A DNA stretch of 53,648 nt, from the NCBI GenBank assembly GCA_017447645.1, contig JAFSNA010000021.1:1-53648 (forward strand), given 5' to 3'. Made by a program: the position numbers and the translations under genes. The notes under the pieces were generated by a model that had not been told where the DNA came from, made no database searches, and saw nothing but the letters and a program-made list of their open reading frames with translations. This stretch comes from Oscillospiraceae bacterium. GTDB lineage: Bacteria; Bacillota; Clostridia; Oscillospirales; Oscillospiraceae. This document shows positions 47,020 to 53,648 of the stretch, in pieces; the stretch's first letter is position 1; each line of letters opens with the position of its first letter.

Positions 47020-47855
47020 TGGAAAAGACGGAAAAGCTGCGCGTCAGTCTCTTCGACCCCAGCGGCAACGTCACCGCCCTGGTCGACAGCCCCGTCGCGC
47101 CCGAGGCGCAGCCGGGCGTCGCCGCGCGGATCATGGCTCGTTTCCCGAGCGTCGAGCAGGTCGGCTTCGTGCGTCTGCCGACGGAGGAGGGCGCGCCGGT
47201 CGGGCTGCGCATGGCGGGCGGAGAGTTCTGCGGCAACGCCTCGATGAGCGCGGCCGCGCTGTATCGGCTGCGCCGGGGAGGCGTGCCCTTCGGCGAGCGG
47301 GAGACGGTGACGCTCCGCGTCGCGGGCGTCTCGCGCGCGGTGGAGGTCGGGTTGGAGCGGGAGACGGAGGCGTGCTTTCTCGCCTCGGTCCGCATGCCGG
47401 GCGTTCTCTCGGTCACGGAGCAGGTCTTCCCCTTCGGCGAGCGGCGCGATCCGATCAGCGTCGTGCGGATGGAGGGGATCGCCCATGCGATCGTCACGCC
47501 CGGATCCGGCTTTTTTTCGCTGCGCTGTAACAAAGCGGCCGCCGAGGAGGCGGCCGGGCGGCTGTGCGCCGCCCTCGGCGCGGAGGCGCTCGGACTGATG
47601 TTCCTGGAGGGGGAGGCGCCGCGCATGCGCCTGACGCCGCTCGTCTATGTTCACAAAAGCGGAACGATGATCTGGGAAAGATCCTGCGCCAGCGGCAGCG
47701 CCGCCGTCGCTGCGGCGCTCTCCGAGCGAAGCGGTGCGGCCGCGGCGCTCATACTCGAAGAGCCGGGCGGCGTTCTGAAGGTCGAGAGCGGAGGCCCGCG
47801 CGGTGAAACGATCCTTTCGGGACGAACGCGGTTTATGGGAGAGGAAATCCTGTGA
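47016..47855 (+). CDS. DapF-fold amino-acid epimerase/racemase-like protein
   Basis: A 279-residue member of the diaminopimelate epimerase fold. The two catalytic cysteines of cofactor-free racemases are present: Cys72 in GGEFCGNAS and Cys224 in [10 protein letters not shown]. The rest differs much from true DapF, and the DapF substrate-binding Asn/Glu-Arg set is not obvious. The fold also includes histidine racemases (CntK-like). Location as the last gene of an amino-acid importer operon, with ATGA overlap to the ATPase, suggests a racemase acting on the imported amino acid. That substrate link is inference. Confidence 0.75.
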   Translation: MMEKTEKLRVSLFDPSGNVTALVDSPVAPEAQPGVAARIMARFPSVEQVGFVRLPTEEGAPVGLRMAGGEFCGNASMSAAALYRLRRGGVPFGERETVTLRVAGVSRAVEVGLERETEACFLASVRMPGVLSVTEQVFPFGERRDPISVVRMEGIAHAIVTPGSGFFSLRCNKAAAEEAAGRLCAALGAEALGLMFLEGEAPRMRLTPLVYVHKSGTMIWERSCASGSAAVAAALSERSGAAAALILEEPGGVLKVESGGPRGETILSGRTRFMGEEIL

Positions 47856-47860
47856 AGGAA

Positions 47861-47887
47861 AAAGCCATTCTTCGGAATGGCTTTTTT
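47861..47887 (+). terminator. Terminator after the racemase-like gene
   Basis: A 10-bp stem AAAGCCATTC/GAATGGCTTT with a TTCG tetraloop, followed by a T-run. Confidence 0.92.
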
Positions 47888-47890
47888 ATG

Positions 47891-47920
47891 TTGACTAAAG
47901 ACCGTCCGATAAGGTAAAAT
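47891..47920 (+). promoter_or_regulatory. Promoter of holB-ricT
   Basis: TTGACT (47891-47896), 18-base spacer, TAAAAT (47915-47920). Confidence 0.72.
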
Positions 47921-47958
47921 AATTTAGTTAGAGTTCCGCATGCACGGGGAGGAAAGAG

Positions 47959-48756
47959 ATGAGAGAGCTTCGCTTCAATAGCGCGGACGAGCTGGCCCAC
48001 GCCTATATCCTTCTCTCACCCTCCGCGGAGGAGCGGGAGCAGACGGCCCAAAGCCTTGCCGCCGCGGCGCTGTGCGGCGCGAAGGACGGCGTCCCCTGCG
48101 GACGCTGCCGCGACTGCCGCAAGGTGCGCGAGGGGATCCATCCCGATCTCATCCGCGTCGCGCGCCTTTCCGACGACAAGGGAAAGAAAAAGCGCGAGAT
48201 CACGATCGACCAGATCCGCGCCGTCGTCGCAGATTCGGTGGTGCTGCCCAACGAAGCCGAGCGCAAGGTCTATCTGATCGAGGACGCGGACACGATGAAC
48301 GTCCCGGCGCAGAACGCCGCGCTCAAGCTGCTCGAGGAGCCGCCCCGCGGCGTGATCTTCCTGCTCTGCGCCGCGAACGCCGAGACGCTGCTGGAGACGG
48401 TGCGCTCCCGCTGCGCCGAGATCGTCTGCGGCGCGCGCGAGGAGGAGAGCGATCCGGAGAGCGAAAAGCTCGCCTCCGCCTTCCTCAAGTGCTGCGCGGC
48501 GGGCGACGAGGCCGCTCTCTTCCGCTTGTGCGCGGCGAACGAGAGCATGGACAACGCCGAGGCGACCGCCTTTGTCAGCGCCGCGATCATGCAGCTGCGG
48601 GACATGCTGTGCAAAAGAAGAAACTCGCTCTCCATGAGCGACAGAAGCGTATACGACCTGGAATCCCTGATGGAAAAATGCCTTGCGATGCTGCGGCTGA
48701 ACGTGTCCGTCAAGCATGTGTTCGGGCTGCTCGCCGTCAGCGCGATCCGGAAATGA
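47959..48756 (+). CDS. holB: DNA polymerase III delta-prime subunit
   Basis: A 265-residue clamp-loader subunit. The zinc-binding CGRCRDCRKV (with an earlier Cys) near residue 47, the ITIDQIRAV segment, VYLIEDADTMNVPAQNAALKLLEEPP (the pseudo-Walker B and sensor region) and RSRC (sensor-arginine loop SRC) are all recognisable. There is no Walker A loop, which is normal for delta-prime. Shorter than the usual 320, with a reduced C-terminal collar domain. Directly followed by ricT, a gene order conserved in Firmicutes. Confidence 0.9.
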   Translation: MRELRFNSADELAHAYILLSPSAEEREQTAQSLAAAALCGAKDGVPCGRCRDCRKVREGIHPDLIRVARLSDDKGKKKREITIDQIRAVVADSVVLPNEAERKVYLIEDADTMNVPAQNAALKLLEEPPRGVIFLLCAANAETLLETVRSRCAEIVCGAREEESDPESEKLASAFLKCCAAGDEAALFRLCAANESMDNAEATAFVSAAIMQLRDMLCKRRNSLSMSDRSVYDLESLMEKCLAMLRLNVSVKHVFGLLAVSAIRK

Positions 48757-48771
48757 TGTGAGGAAAACAAA

Positions 48772-50022
48772 TTGATCGAAGTAGTCAGTATCAAATTCAA
48801 AAACAAGGGGAAATGCTATTTCTTCTCCCCGAACGGCCTGCAGATCCGCAGCGGCGACCGTGTGATCGTGGAGACCTCGAAGGGCCTCGAGATCGCGGAC
48901 TGCTGCCGCGGCAACCACATGGTGGAGGAAACCGCCGTCGTACAGCCGCTGCGCGGCGTGGTGCGTCTGGCCACGACGGACGATCTGCGCGTGGCGGAGA
49001 TCAACAAGAAGCGGGAAAAGGAGGCCTTCGGCATCTGCGAGAAGAAGATCGCCGAGCACGGCCTCGACATGAAGCTCGTCGACGTCGAGTGCAATTTCGA
49101 GGGCAACAAGACGACCTTTTTCTTCACCTCGAACGGCCGCGTCGATTTCCGCGAGCTCGTCAAGGATCTCGCGGGCATCTTCCGCAACCGCATCGAGCTG
49201 CGCCAGATCGGCGTGCGCGACGAGACGAAGATGCTCGGCGGCATCGGCATCTGCGGACGGCCGTACTGCTGCAGCCAGTTTCTGGAGGATTTCCAGCCCG
49301 TCTCGACCAAGATGGCCAAGGTGCAGTCGCTTTCGCTCAACCCCGCCAAGATCTCCGGCGCCTGCGGGCGGCTGATGTGCTGCCTGCGCTATGAGCAGGG
49401 GGCCTATGAGGACCTGGTCAAAAAGGTGCCCAAGCAGGGCGCCTTTGTCGAGACGATCGACGGCTACGGCACGGCGGTGCAGGTCAATCTCCTGCGCCAG
49501 ACGGTGAAGGTGAAGCTCGACTCCGACACGGACGACAGCCTGCACCTCTATAAGGCCAACGAGCTGTGCGCCGTTCCGGGCGGACGGCCCCGAGACGGCG
49601 AAGAGCCGCCGCACGTCCTGCACTACGTCCCGGAGGAGCCGGAGGAGGAAGAACTCCCCTCGGCCGACAGCTGGGAGATCCCGACGCTCGTGGTGCCGGA
49701 GATCAAGGAGGAGCCCCATCCCGCCGAGGGCGGCGCACGCGAGGGGAAGAGCCGCCGCAGCCGCCGCAGGAGAGGCGGGGAGAAGAAGAGCGGAGAAAAG
49801 AAATCGCCCGCCCCCGAGAAGAGCGAGAGCAAAGCCGCCGAGGCGAAGAAGCCGGCCCAAGGGAAAAAGGCGACCGTCAAGCCCGTGAAGCTCACGGGGA
49901 AGACCGAGAAGAGCGCCGTTCCCAAGAGCGGCGAGGGCGCGGAGAAGAAGGAAAAGCGCTCCGCGCGGCCCAATCGCCGCCGCCGTCCCCACGCCAAAGC
50001 CAAGGGCGGCGCCGCCGAATAA
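48772..50022 (+). CDS. ricT: PSP1-domain protein RicT (YaaT) with long basic tail
   Basis: A 416-residue protein. Residues about 1-270 are the PSP1/RicT core, with cysteine-rich loops GICGRPYCCSQF and GACGRLMCCLRY that bind Fe-S clusters in the RicA-RicF-RicT complex of Bacillus, where it directs RNA processing with RNase Y. Residues about 280-416 are a low-complexity tail rich in Lys, Glu, Ala, Arg and Pro, ending in RRRRPHAK; B. subtilis RicT has no such long tail. Start is TTG at 48772, eight bases after a GAGG site. Co-transcribed with holB. Confidence 0.9.
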   Translation: MIEVVSIKFKNKGKCYFFSPNGLQIRSGDRVIVETSKGLEIADCCRGNHMVEETAVVQPLRGVVRLATTDDLRVAEINKKREKEAFGICEKKIAEHGLDMKLVDVECNFEGNKTTFFFTSNGRVDFRELVKDLAGIFRNRIELRQIGVRDETKMLGGIGICGRPYCCSQFLEDFQPVSTKMAKVQSLSLNPAKISGACGRLMCCLRYEQGAYEDLVKKVPKQGAFVETIDGYGTAVQVNLLRQTVKVKLDSDTDDSLHLYKANELCAVPGGRPRDGEEPPHVLHYVPEEPEEEELPSADSWEIPTLVVPEIKEEPHPAEGGAREGKSRRSRRRRGGEKKSGEKKSPAPEKSESKAAEAKKPAQGKKATVKPVKLTGKTEKSAVPKSGEGAEKKEKRSARPNRRRRPHAKAKGGAAE

Positions 50023-50136
50023 GGCGCACGGCGCGAAAGGGAACAAAATCGCGTGTCTTTCGTCGAATACGGACGAAAGCCCCGGCGAGGCGTGCCGAAG
50101 AGCGTCGAATTTTCGGCGCGAAGGGCACAGTTGCTC
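50023..50136. other. Intergenic stretch after ricT with weak hairpins
   Basis: Two short inverted repeats (CTTTCGTC/GACGAAAG near 50058-50079 and GCCGAA/TTCGGC near 50095-50118) lack T-runs. I see no gene and no clear terminator here; ricT may read through. Confidence 0.4.
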
Positions 50137-50165
50137 TTGACGAACGCCGGCGGAAGTTGTATTAT
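50137..50165 (+). promoter_or_regulatory. Promoter of the zinc-ribbon protein gene
   Basis: TTGACG (50137-50142), 17-base spacer, TATTAT (50160-50165). Confidence 0.65.
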
Positions 50166-50223
50166 TATTATAAATCCGAGTAACCGTTTTGTTTTTCATT
50201 TGTCATAGAATGGGGGAAGATCC

Positions 50224-50880
50224 ATGAGCTTGATTCCTGAGGTCAAATGCCGCCGCTGCGGAGAACGTTTTTCCTCTCTGCGCAGCCGCTGCCCGAACTG
50301 CGGCACCCGCCGCGTCACACAGAGCAGCCGCACGCCGAGCGCCACGCCCGGCACCGTCGGAGGGACCGCTTCGTATGAGCGTGCCGCCAGCAATACCAGA
50401 TGGCAGATGATCTTCGGTCTGATTCTGGTCGCCGCGGTGATCCTCGCGGTCATCGTGATGGTGACGACGAGCCTCAACGGCACGGACGTCTCCGTCAAGC
50501 CCAACAAGCCCGCCGCCGTCGCCCCGACCGTCGAGCCCGCACAGCCCTCGGCCGAGCCGGTCCCGACGCCCACGCCCACGCCTCCCCCCACGGTCGAGGT
50601 CCTGCAGATCCGCTTCAATGACAAAGAGCTGCCGGAATTCACCACCTATCCCGGCGAGATCCTGCCCCTCAACGCCTATGTTTCCCCGCTGACCATCACC
50701 GACAAGGTCAAGTGGAGCAGCGACGACAAGGACGAGGAGTTCTTCACGATCACCGTGGACAAGGACGACGGCAACAAGGTCACGTTCGAGTGCCTGAAGT
50801 ATTCCGAGACGCCTCTGAAGATCTACGCCGAGATCTTCGGCAAGAAGTACGAGTGCGTCGTCCGCTTCAGAAAGGCCTGA
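50224..50880 (+). CDS. Zinc-ribbon membrane protein with extracellular beta domain
   Basis: A 218-residue protein. Residues 8-27 form a zinc ribbon (CRRCG ... CPNCG). A polar linker leads to one membrane helix (about 60-82), followed by a Pro/Thr/Val linker with PTPTPTPPP and an about 85-residue beta-strand-rich domain that looks like a bacterial Ig-like (Big_2) fold (VLQIRFNDKELPEF, VKWSSDDKD). The zinc ribbon should be inside and the beta domain outside. Single gene with promoter and terminator. Function unknown; the fold calls are by eye. Confidence 0.78.
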   Translation: MSLIPEVKCRRCGERFSSLRSRCPNCGTRRVTQSSRTPSATPGTVGGTASYERAASNTRWQMIFGLILVAAVILAVIVMVTTSLNGTDVSVKPNKPAAVAPTVEPAQPSAEPVPTPTPTPPPTVEVLQIRFNDKELPEFTTYPGEILPLNAYVSPLTITDKVKWSSDDKDEEFFTITVDKDDGNKVTFECLKYSETPLKIYAEIFGKKYECVVRFRKA

Positions 50881-50896
50881 TCATTTTGCACAATCC

Positions 50897-50930
50897 AAAA
50901 CGGGAACAGCCATGGCTGTTCCCGTTTTTT
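50897..50930 (+). terminator. Terminator after the zinc-ribbon protein gene
   Basis: A perfect 14-bp stem AAAACGGGAACAGC/GCTGTTCCCGTTTT with a CATG loop and T-run. Confidence 0.93.
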
Positions 50931-50988
50931 GTTTCCCGGGCCGTCGGTTTTCCGGACGGCGGAGACAGCGGAGACAGCCTTTTCTTCC

Positions 50989-51017
50989 TTGCTATTTCGG
51001 GAAAAATATGTTTTAAT
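50989..51017 (+). promoter_or_regulatory. Promoter of the ATP synthase operon
   Basis: TTGCTA (50989-50994), 17-base spacer, TTTAAT (51012-51017). Confidence 0.6.
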
Positions 51018-51088
51018 CAAAAAATAGGAAGAGCGGAGGATCTCCGCCCGAACGGAGAGCCTCTCATCCCTGCTTTGGAGGTGATCGA

Positions 51089-51778
51089 ATGGAGCACGGC
51101 TCAACGGTCCTCTTTCATATCGGCCCGCTGGAGGTGACGAGCGCCGTCACGACCATGTGGGCGATCATCGCGGTATTGACGCTGCTGTCCTGGCTGGCCA
51201 CGCGTCGTCTCAAGGAGGTGCCCGGCCCGCTGCAGAGCGCGGCGGAGATCGCGGTAGAGAAGCTGCGGGATTACTATGAGGGCCTGCTCGGAAAGAAGAA
51301 CGCGCGGAAGTACTTCCCGGTCTTCGCTACGTTTTTTGTCTTTATCATCATCTGCAACTACTCCGGGCTGCTGCCCGGCGCGGGACACCTCAAGGGCTTT
51401 GCGCTCCCGACGGCAAGCCTGTCCGTCACGGCGGGCCTTGCGATCGTGGCCTTCTTCACGACGCACGTCATCGGCGTGCGCGAGCGCGGATGGAAGCACT
51501 ATCTGCTCAGCTTCGCCCAGCCGCTGTATCTGTGCATCCTGATGCTGCCGCTGAACCTGATTGAGCAGTTCATCCGCCCCGCCTCGCTGGCGCTGCGTCT
51601 TTACGGCAACATGTACGGCGAGGAGACCGTGACCGAGAACCTCTATGCGATCTTTCCGATCGGCGTTCCGCTGATCATGAATATCCTGAGCCTGCTGTTC
51701 TGCCTGCTGCAGGCCATGGTCTTTACAATGCTGCTTTCGATCTATGTATCGGAAGCGGTCGAAGAGGAAGAAGAATAA
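51089..51778 (+). CDS. atpB: F-type ATP synthase subunit a
   Basis: A 229-residue membrane stator that carries the ion half-channels. The essential Arg lies in PASLALRLYGNMYGEE, the strictly conserved fourth-helix motif, and a partner region (FPIGVPLIMNILSLLFCLLQAMVFTML) forms the last helices. Five to six membrane segments. No atpI precedes it. The ATG at 51089 has TTGGAGGTG about eight bases upstream. First gene of the atp operon, with 33 bases to atpE. Confidence 0.95.
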   Translation: MEHGSTVLFHIGPLEVTSAVTTMWAIIAVLTLLSWLATRRLKEVPGPLQSAAEIAVEKLRDYYEGLLGKKNARKYFPVFATFFVFIIICNYSGLLPGAGHLKGFALPTASLSVTAGLAIVAFFTTHVIGVRERGWKHYLLSFAQPLYLCILMLPLNLIEQFIRPASLALRLYGNMYGEETVTENLYAIFPIGVPLIMNILSLLFCLLQAMVFTMLLSIYVSEAVEEEEE

Positions 51779-51811
51779 AAAACAGTACGATTATTTGAGG
51801 AGGAACACACT

Positions 51812-52039
51812 ATGGCAACCGGAACTATCGCAATCGCAGCCGCTATCGCGCTGGCCGTCACCGCCGTGGCGACCGCCACCGCCCAGGGCGTCACCGCCAC
51901 AAAGGCCATGGACGCCATCGCCCGTCAGCCCGAAGCCGCCGGCAACATCCGCGGCGCGCTCGTCATCGCGCTGGCGCTGATGGAGGCGCTGACGATCTAC
52001 GGCATGCTCGTCGCCTTCATGCTGATAGGAAAAATCTGA
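51812..52039 (+). CDS. atpE: F-type ATP synthase subunit c
   Basis: A 75-residue helical hairpin that forms the rotor ring. The ion-binding carboxylate is Glu58 in [11 protein letters not shown], and the polar loop is ARQPEAAGN (37-45). Helix 1 has Ala20, Ala22, Ala24 and Gly26 where most c subunits have GxGxGxG. Gln25 sits at the place of the sodium-binding Gln of Ilyobacter-type rings, but the E-S-T sodium signature after the Glu is A-L-T here, so proton use is more likely though not certain. AGGAGG site before the ATG. Confidence 0.95.
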   Translation: MATGTIAIAAAIALAVTAVATATAQGVTATKAMDAIARQPEAAGNIRGALVIALALMEALTIYGMLVAFMLIGKI

Positions 52040-52067
52040 TCGAACGCCTTTGGAGGAAGTCTGAGAG

Positions 52068-52496
52068 ATGTTGAGCATCAACGTTTCGGAACTGATCTGG
52101 ACCATCGTCAACTTCTTCCTGCTGTATTTTCTGCTCAAGCACTTCCTGTATACGCCCGTTTCCCGTTTTCTCGACGCGCGCCAGGCGCGGCTGGATGAGG
52201 CCAAGGCAAAGGAGGCCGAGGCCCGCGCTGCCGCCGAGGAGAACGAGAAGGAGATCGAAGCCGGAAAGGCCCTCCACCGCGAGAAGGCGGCGGAGCTCCT
52301 GGCCGAGGCGCAGCGCGTCGACGCCGAGCGCAGCCGCGAGGCCTTTGCCGAGGCGGAGAAGGAGGCCGCGCGTTCGCTTGAGGACGCGCATGCTGCCCTC
52401 CGCTCCGAGCAGGAGCGGGAGCGCGCCTCGCTCGAGGGCGACACGCCGGAGCTCGCGGACATTCTGGCCAAGCGGCTTCTGGGCGAGGAAAAATGA
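52068..52496 (+). CDS. atpF: F-type ATP synthase subunit b
   Basis: A 142-residue peripheral-stalk subunit. One N-terminal membrane helix (LIWTIVNFFLLYFLLKHFLY, residues about 9-28) precedes the typical PVSRFLDARQARLDEA and a long Ala/Glu/Lys coiled coil to about 125. It is shorter than usual (about 160-170), and the C-terminal part that normally touches delta is brief. GGAGG about ten bases before the ATG. The next gene encodes a second b-type segment fused to delta and alpha, so the two b chains probably pair as a heterodimer. Confidence 0.93.
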   Translation: MLSINVSELIWTIVNFFLLYFLLKHFLYTPVSRFLDARQARLDEAKAKEAEARAAAEENEKEIEAGKALHREKAAELLAEAQRVDAERSREAFAEAEKEAARSLEDAHAALRSEQERERASLEGDTPELADILAKRLLGEEK

Positions 52497-52539
52497 AGCG
52501 GAGCTTTAAGACTGACAGCGGGAAGGAGATGAGAGGGAC

Positions 52540-53648
52540 ATGAGCGGTTGGAATATCGTCTACGGACTGATCAACTTCGCGATCCTGGCCGCGGCGCTGT
52601 TTGTCATCGGCCGCAAGATCGTGCTCAAGGGATACCGCGATCACCGTGAAAAAGTGAAAAATACGTTTTTGCAGGCCGACGAGAGCGTCAGAGAAGCGGA
52701 GCGCCTTCTCGACGCCATCCCGGACGCAAAGGCCGCGGGCGAGCGCGCCTGCGGCGAGATCCTTGACGCGGCCAGGGCTGCGGCCGAGGAGAACGGCCGT
52801 CTCGCGCGCGAAAAAGTCGCCGACGAGGCGGCGCGTCTTGCCGCGGAGAACGATCGGACGCTGGAGCTCGATCGCGCCGACCTGCGCCGTACGCTCGGCG
52901 GGGAGTCGGCGCAGAGCATTTCCGACGCCGCTGCCGCGCTGCTGGCGCAGGAGCGTTTCGCATCCCGGCGCGCGGCCCTGTGCCGGCGGCAGATCGACGC
53001 GTTCGTCGCCGACTACAGCCCCTATCCCGGCGAGCTGGAGAGCTTTGCCGACCTGGGCGAGGCGCGCATCTCCGTCCGTTTTGCCGAGGAGCCGCAGCAA
53101 GGCGAAGCCGAGCGCATCGCCCGCGCGGTCGCCGACGGGATCCGGAAGGCCTGCGGGAAGGACATTCCCGCCAGACTGAACGTCAGCGTCGATCCGGCGC
53201 TGATCGGCGGCGTGAAGATCGAGGTCGGGGACACCGTCTTTGACGGCAGTCTCGCCGATCAGCTTCGCCGCGCCCGGAAAACGCTCGCCGGAGCCGGCGA
53301 GGGAGAGGATCTCGCGGGAGAACTGAGAGAAAAGGTCTCGCGCTTCGAGGGAGGCGTCAAGGTCTATCAGATCGGGCATGTCGCCTCGCTCTCCGACGGC
53401 ATCTGCAGCGTCACGGGCCTGTCCGACGTCATGGCGGGCGAGATGCTGGCCTTCCCGGGCGCGCTGCGCGGCATGGTCATGGACCTGCGCGAGGGCAGCG
53501 TCGGTGTGGCGCTGCTGGGCAATTACGACGAGCTGCGCGAGGGCGATCTCGTGCTGCGTACCCGCCGCGTGATGGAGGTGCCCGTGGGCGAGGCCCTGCT
53601 GGGCCGCGTCGTGGACACGCTCGGCCGTCCCGTGGACGGCAAGGGCGA
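52540..53648 (+). CDS. ATP synthase b-prime / delta C-domain / alpha subunit fusion (partial, runs off the window)
   Basis: One open frame from ATG 52540 to the window end, at least 369 codons with no stop. Residues 1-165: membrane helix (VYGLINFAILAAALFVI) and b-type coiled coil. Residues about 168-250: C-terminal domain of delta/OSCP (LNVSVDPALIGGVKIEVGD, then DGSLADQLRRARK). From about residue 268: N-terminal barrel of the alpha subunit (GICSVTGLSDVMAGEMLAFP, LLGNYDELREGD, EVPVGEALLGRVVDTLGRP). The delta N-terminal six-helix domain and the first alpha helix are absent. Fused b-delta exists in mycobacteria; an added alpha is not something I know as standard. Stalk plus catalytic subunit in one chain. 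Confidence 0.85.
   Translation, partial: MSGWNIVYGLINFAILAAALFVIGRKIVLKGYRDHREKVKNTFLQADESVREAERLLDAIPDAKAAGERACGEILDAARAAAEENGRLAREKVADEAARLAAENDRTLELDRADLRRTLGGESAQSISDAAAALLAQERFASRRAALCRRQIDAFVADYSPYPGELESFADLGEARISVRFAEEPQQGEAERIARAVADGIRKACGKDIPARLNVSVDPALIGGVKIEVGDTVFDGSLADQLRRARKTLAGAGEGEDLAGELREKVSRFEGGVKVYQIGHVASLSDGICSVTGLSDVMAGEMLAFPGALRGMVMDLREGSVGVALLGNYDELREGDLVLRTRRVMEVPVGEALLGRVVDTLGRPVDGKG

Noticed and set aside
48016-50199. A 727-codon open frame on the minus strand
   Set aside because: Antisense shadow of holB and ricT, with low-complexity composition and no ribosome site.

Overview
The window is a GC-rich (visibly well above 55 %), densely coded stretch of core chromosome from a Gram-positive bacterium. 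The PolC-type replicase, RicT next to HolB, TagO, FtsW/PBP genes, strong Shine-Dalgarno sites and sigma-A-type promoters point to a Firmicute, most probably a high-GC gut clostridium of the Oscillospiraceae/Eubacteriales kind. This placement is inference. I see no phage, transposase, CRISPR array, tRNA or rRNA. Most gene junctions are 4-base ATGA overlaps, and TTG or GTG starts are used several times.

Layout: 1-7994 (+) is an isoprenoid/envelope/replication operon: end of uppS, an AlkD-like gene, dxr, rseP, ispG, polC. 8050-12130 holds a threonine aldolase, an HTH protein with a histone-H1-like tail, an HTH-TPR regulator and a P-loop ATPase. 12258-17710 (+) holds a HAD phosphatase, guaB, a cysteine-desulfidase-family enzyme and a membrane-anchored carboxylesterase. 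17782-23564 (-) is an envelope operon: FHA-FtsW fusion, class B PBP, ABC-F ATPase, ElyC/SanA-like protein. 23785-29635 (-) is a five-gene shikimate operon, aroF-aroB-aroA-aroC/CM-aroE/K, with two gene fusions and a terminator hairpin in its leader. 29929-34155 holds htrA, gltX and, divergently, trpS.

34223-37862 holds a TagO-like transferase, a run of three small unknown genes, a YfcE-like phosphodiesterase and an ATPase-CYTH protein. 37925-40785 (-) is mnmG-mnmA. 41010-42194 is a Pro/Glu-rich surface protein. 42362-44461 (-) is iscR-iscS-iscU with a symmetrical operator-like element. 44685-47855 (+) is an amino-acid ABC importer followed by a DapF-fold racemase-like gene. 47959-50880 holds holB, ricT and a zinc-ribbon membrane protein. 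51089 to the end is an F-type ATP synthase operon.

The most unusual object is at the right edge. After atpB, atpE and atpF, one uninterrupted reading frame from 52540 to the window end encodes, in order, a second b-type stator subunit, the C-terminal domain of delta, and the start of the catalytic-ring alpha subunit. The delta N-terminal bundle and the alpha N-terminal helix that normally hold these parts together are both missing, and the junction has no ATG, GTG or TTG codon from which a free alpha could start. The c subunit in the same operon carries an AxAxAxG helix-1 motif in place of the usual GxGxGxG. Together these suggest an ATP synthase with non-standard stator and rotor architecture.
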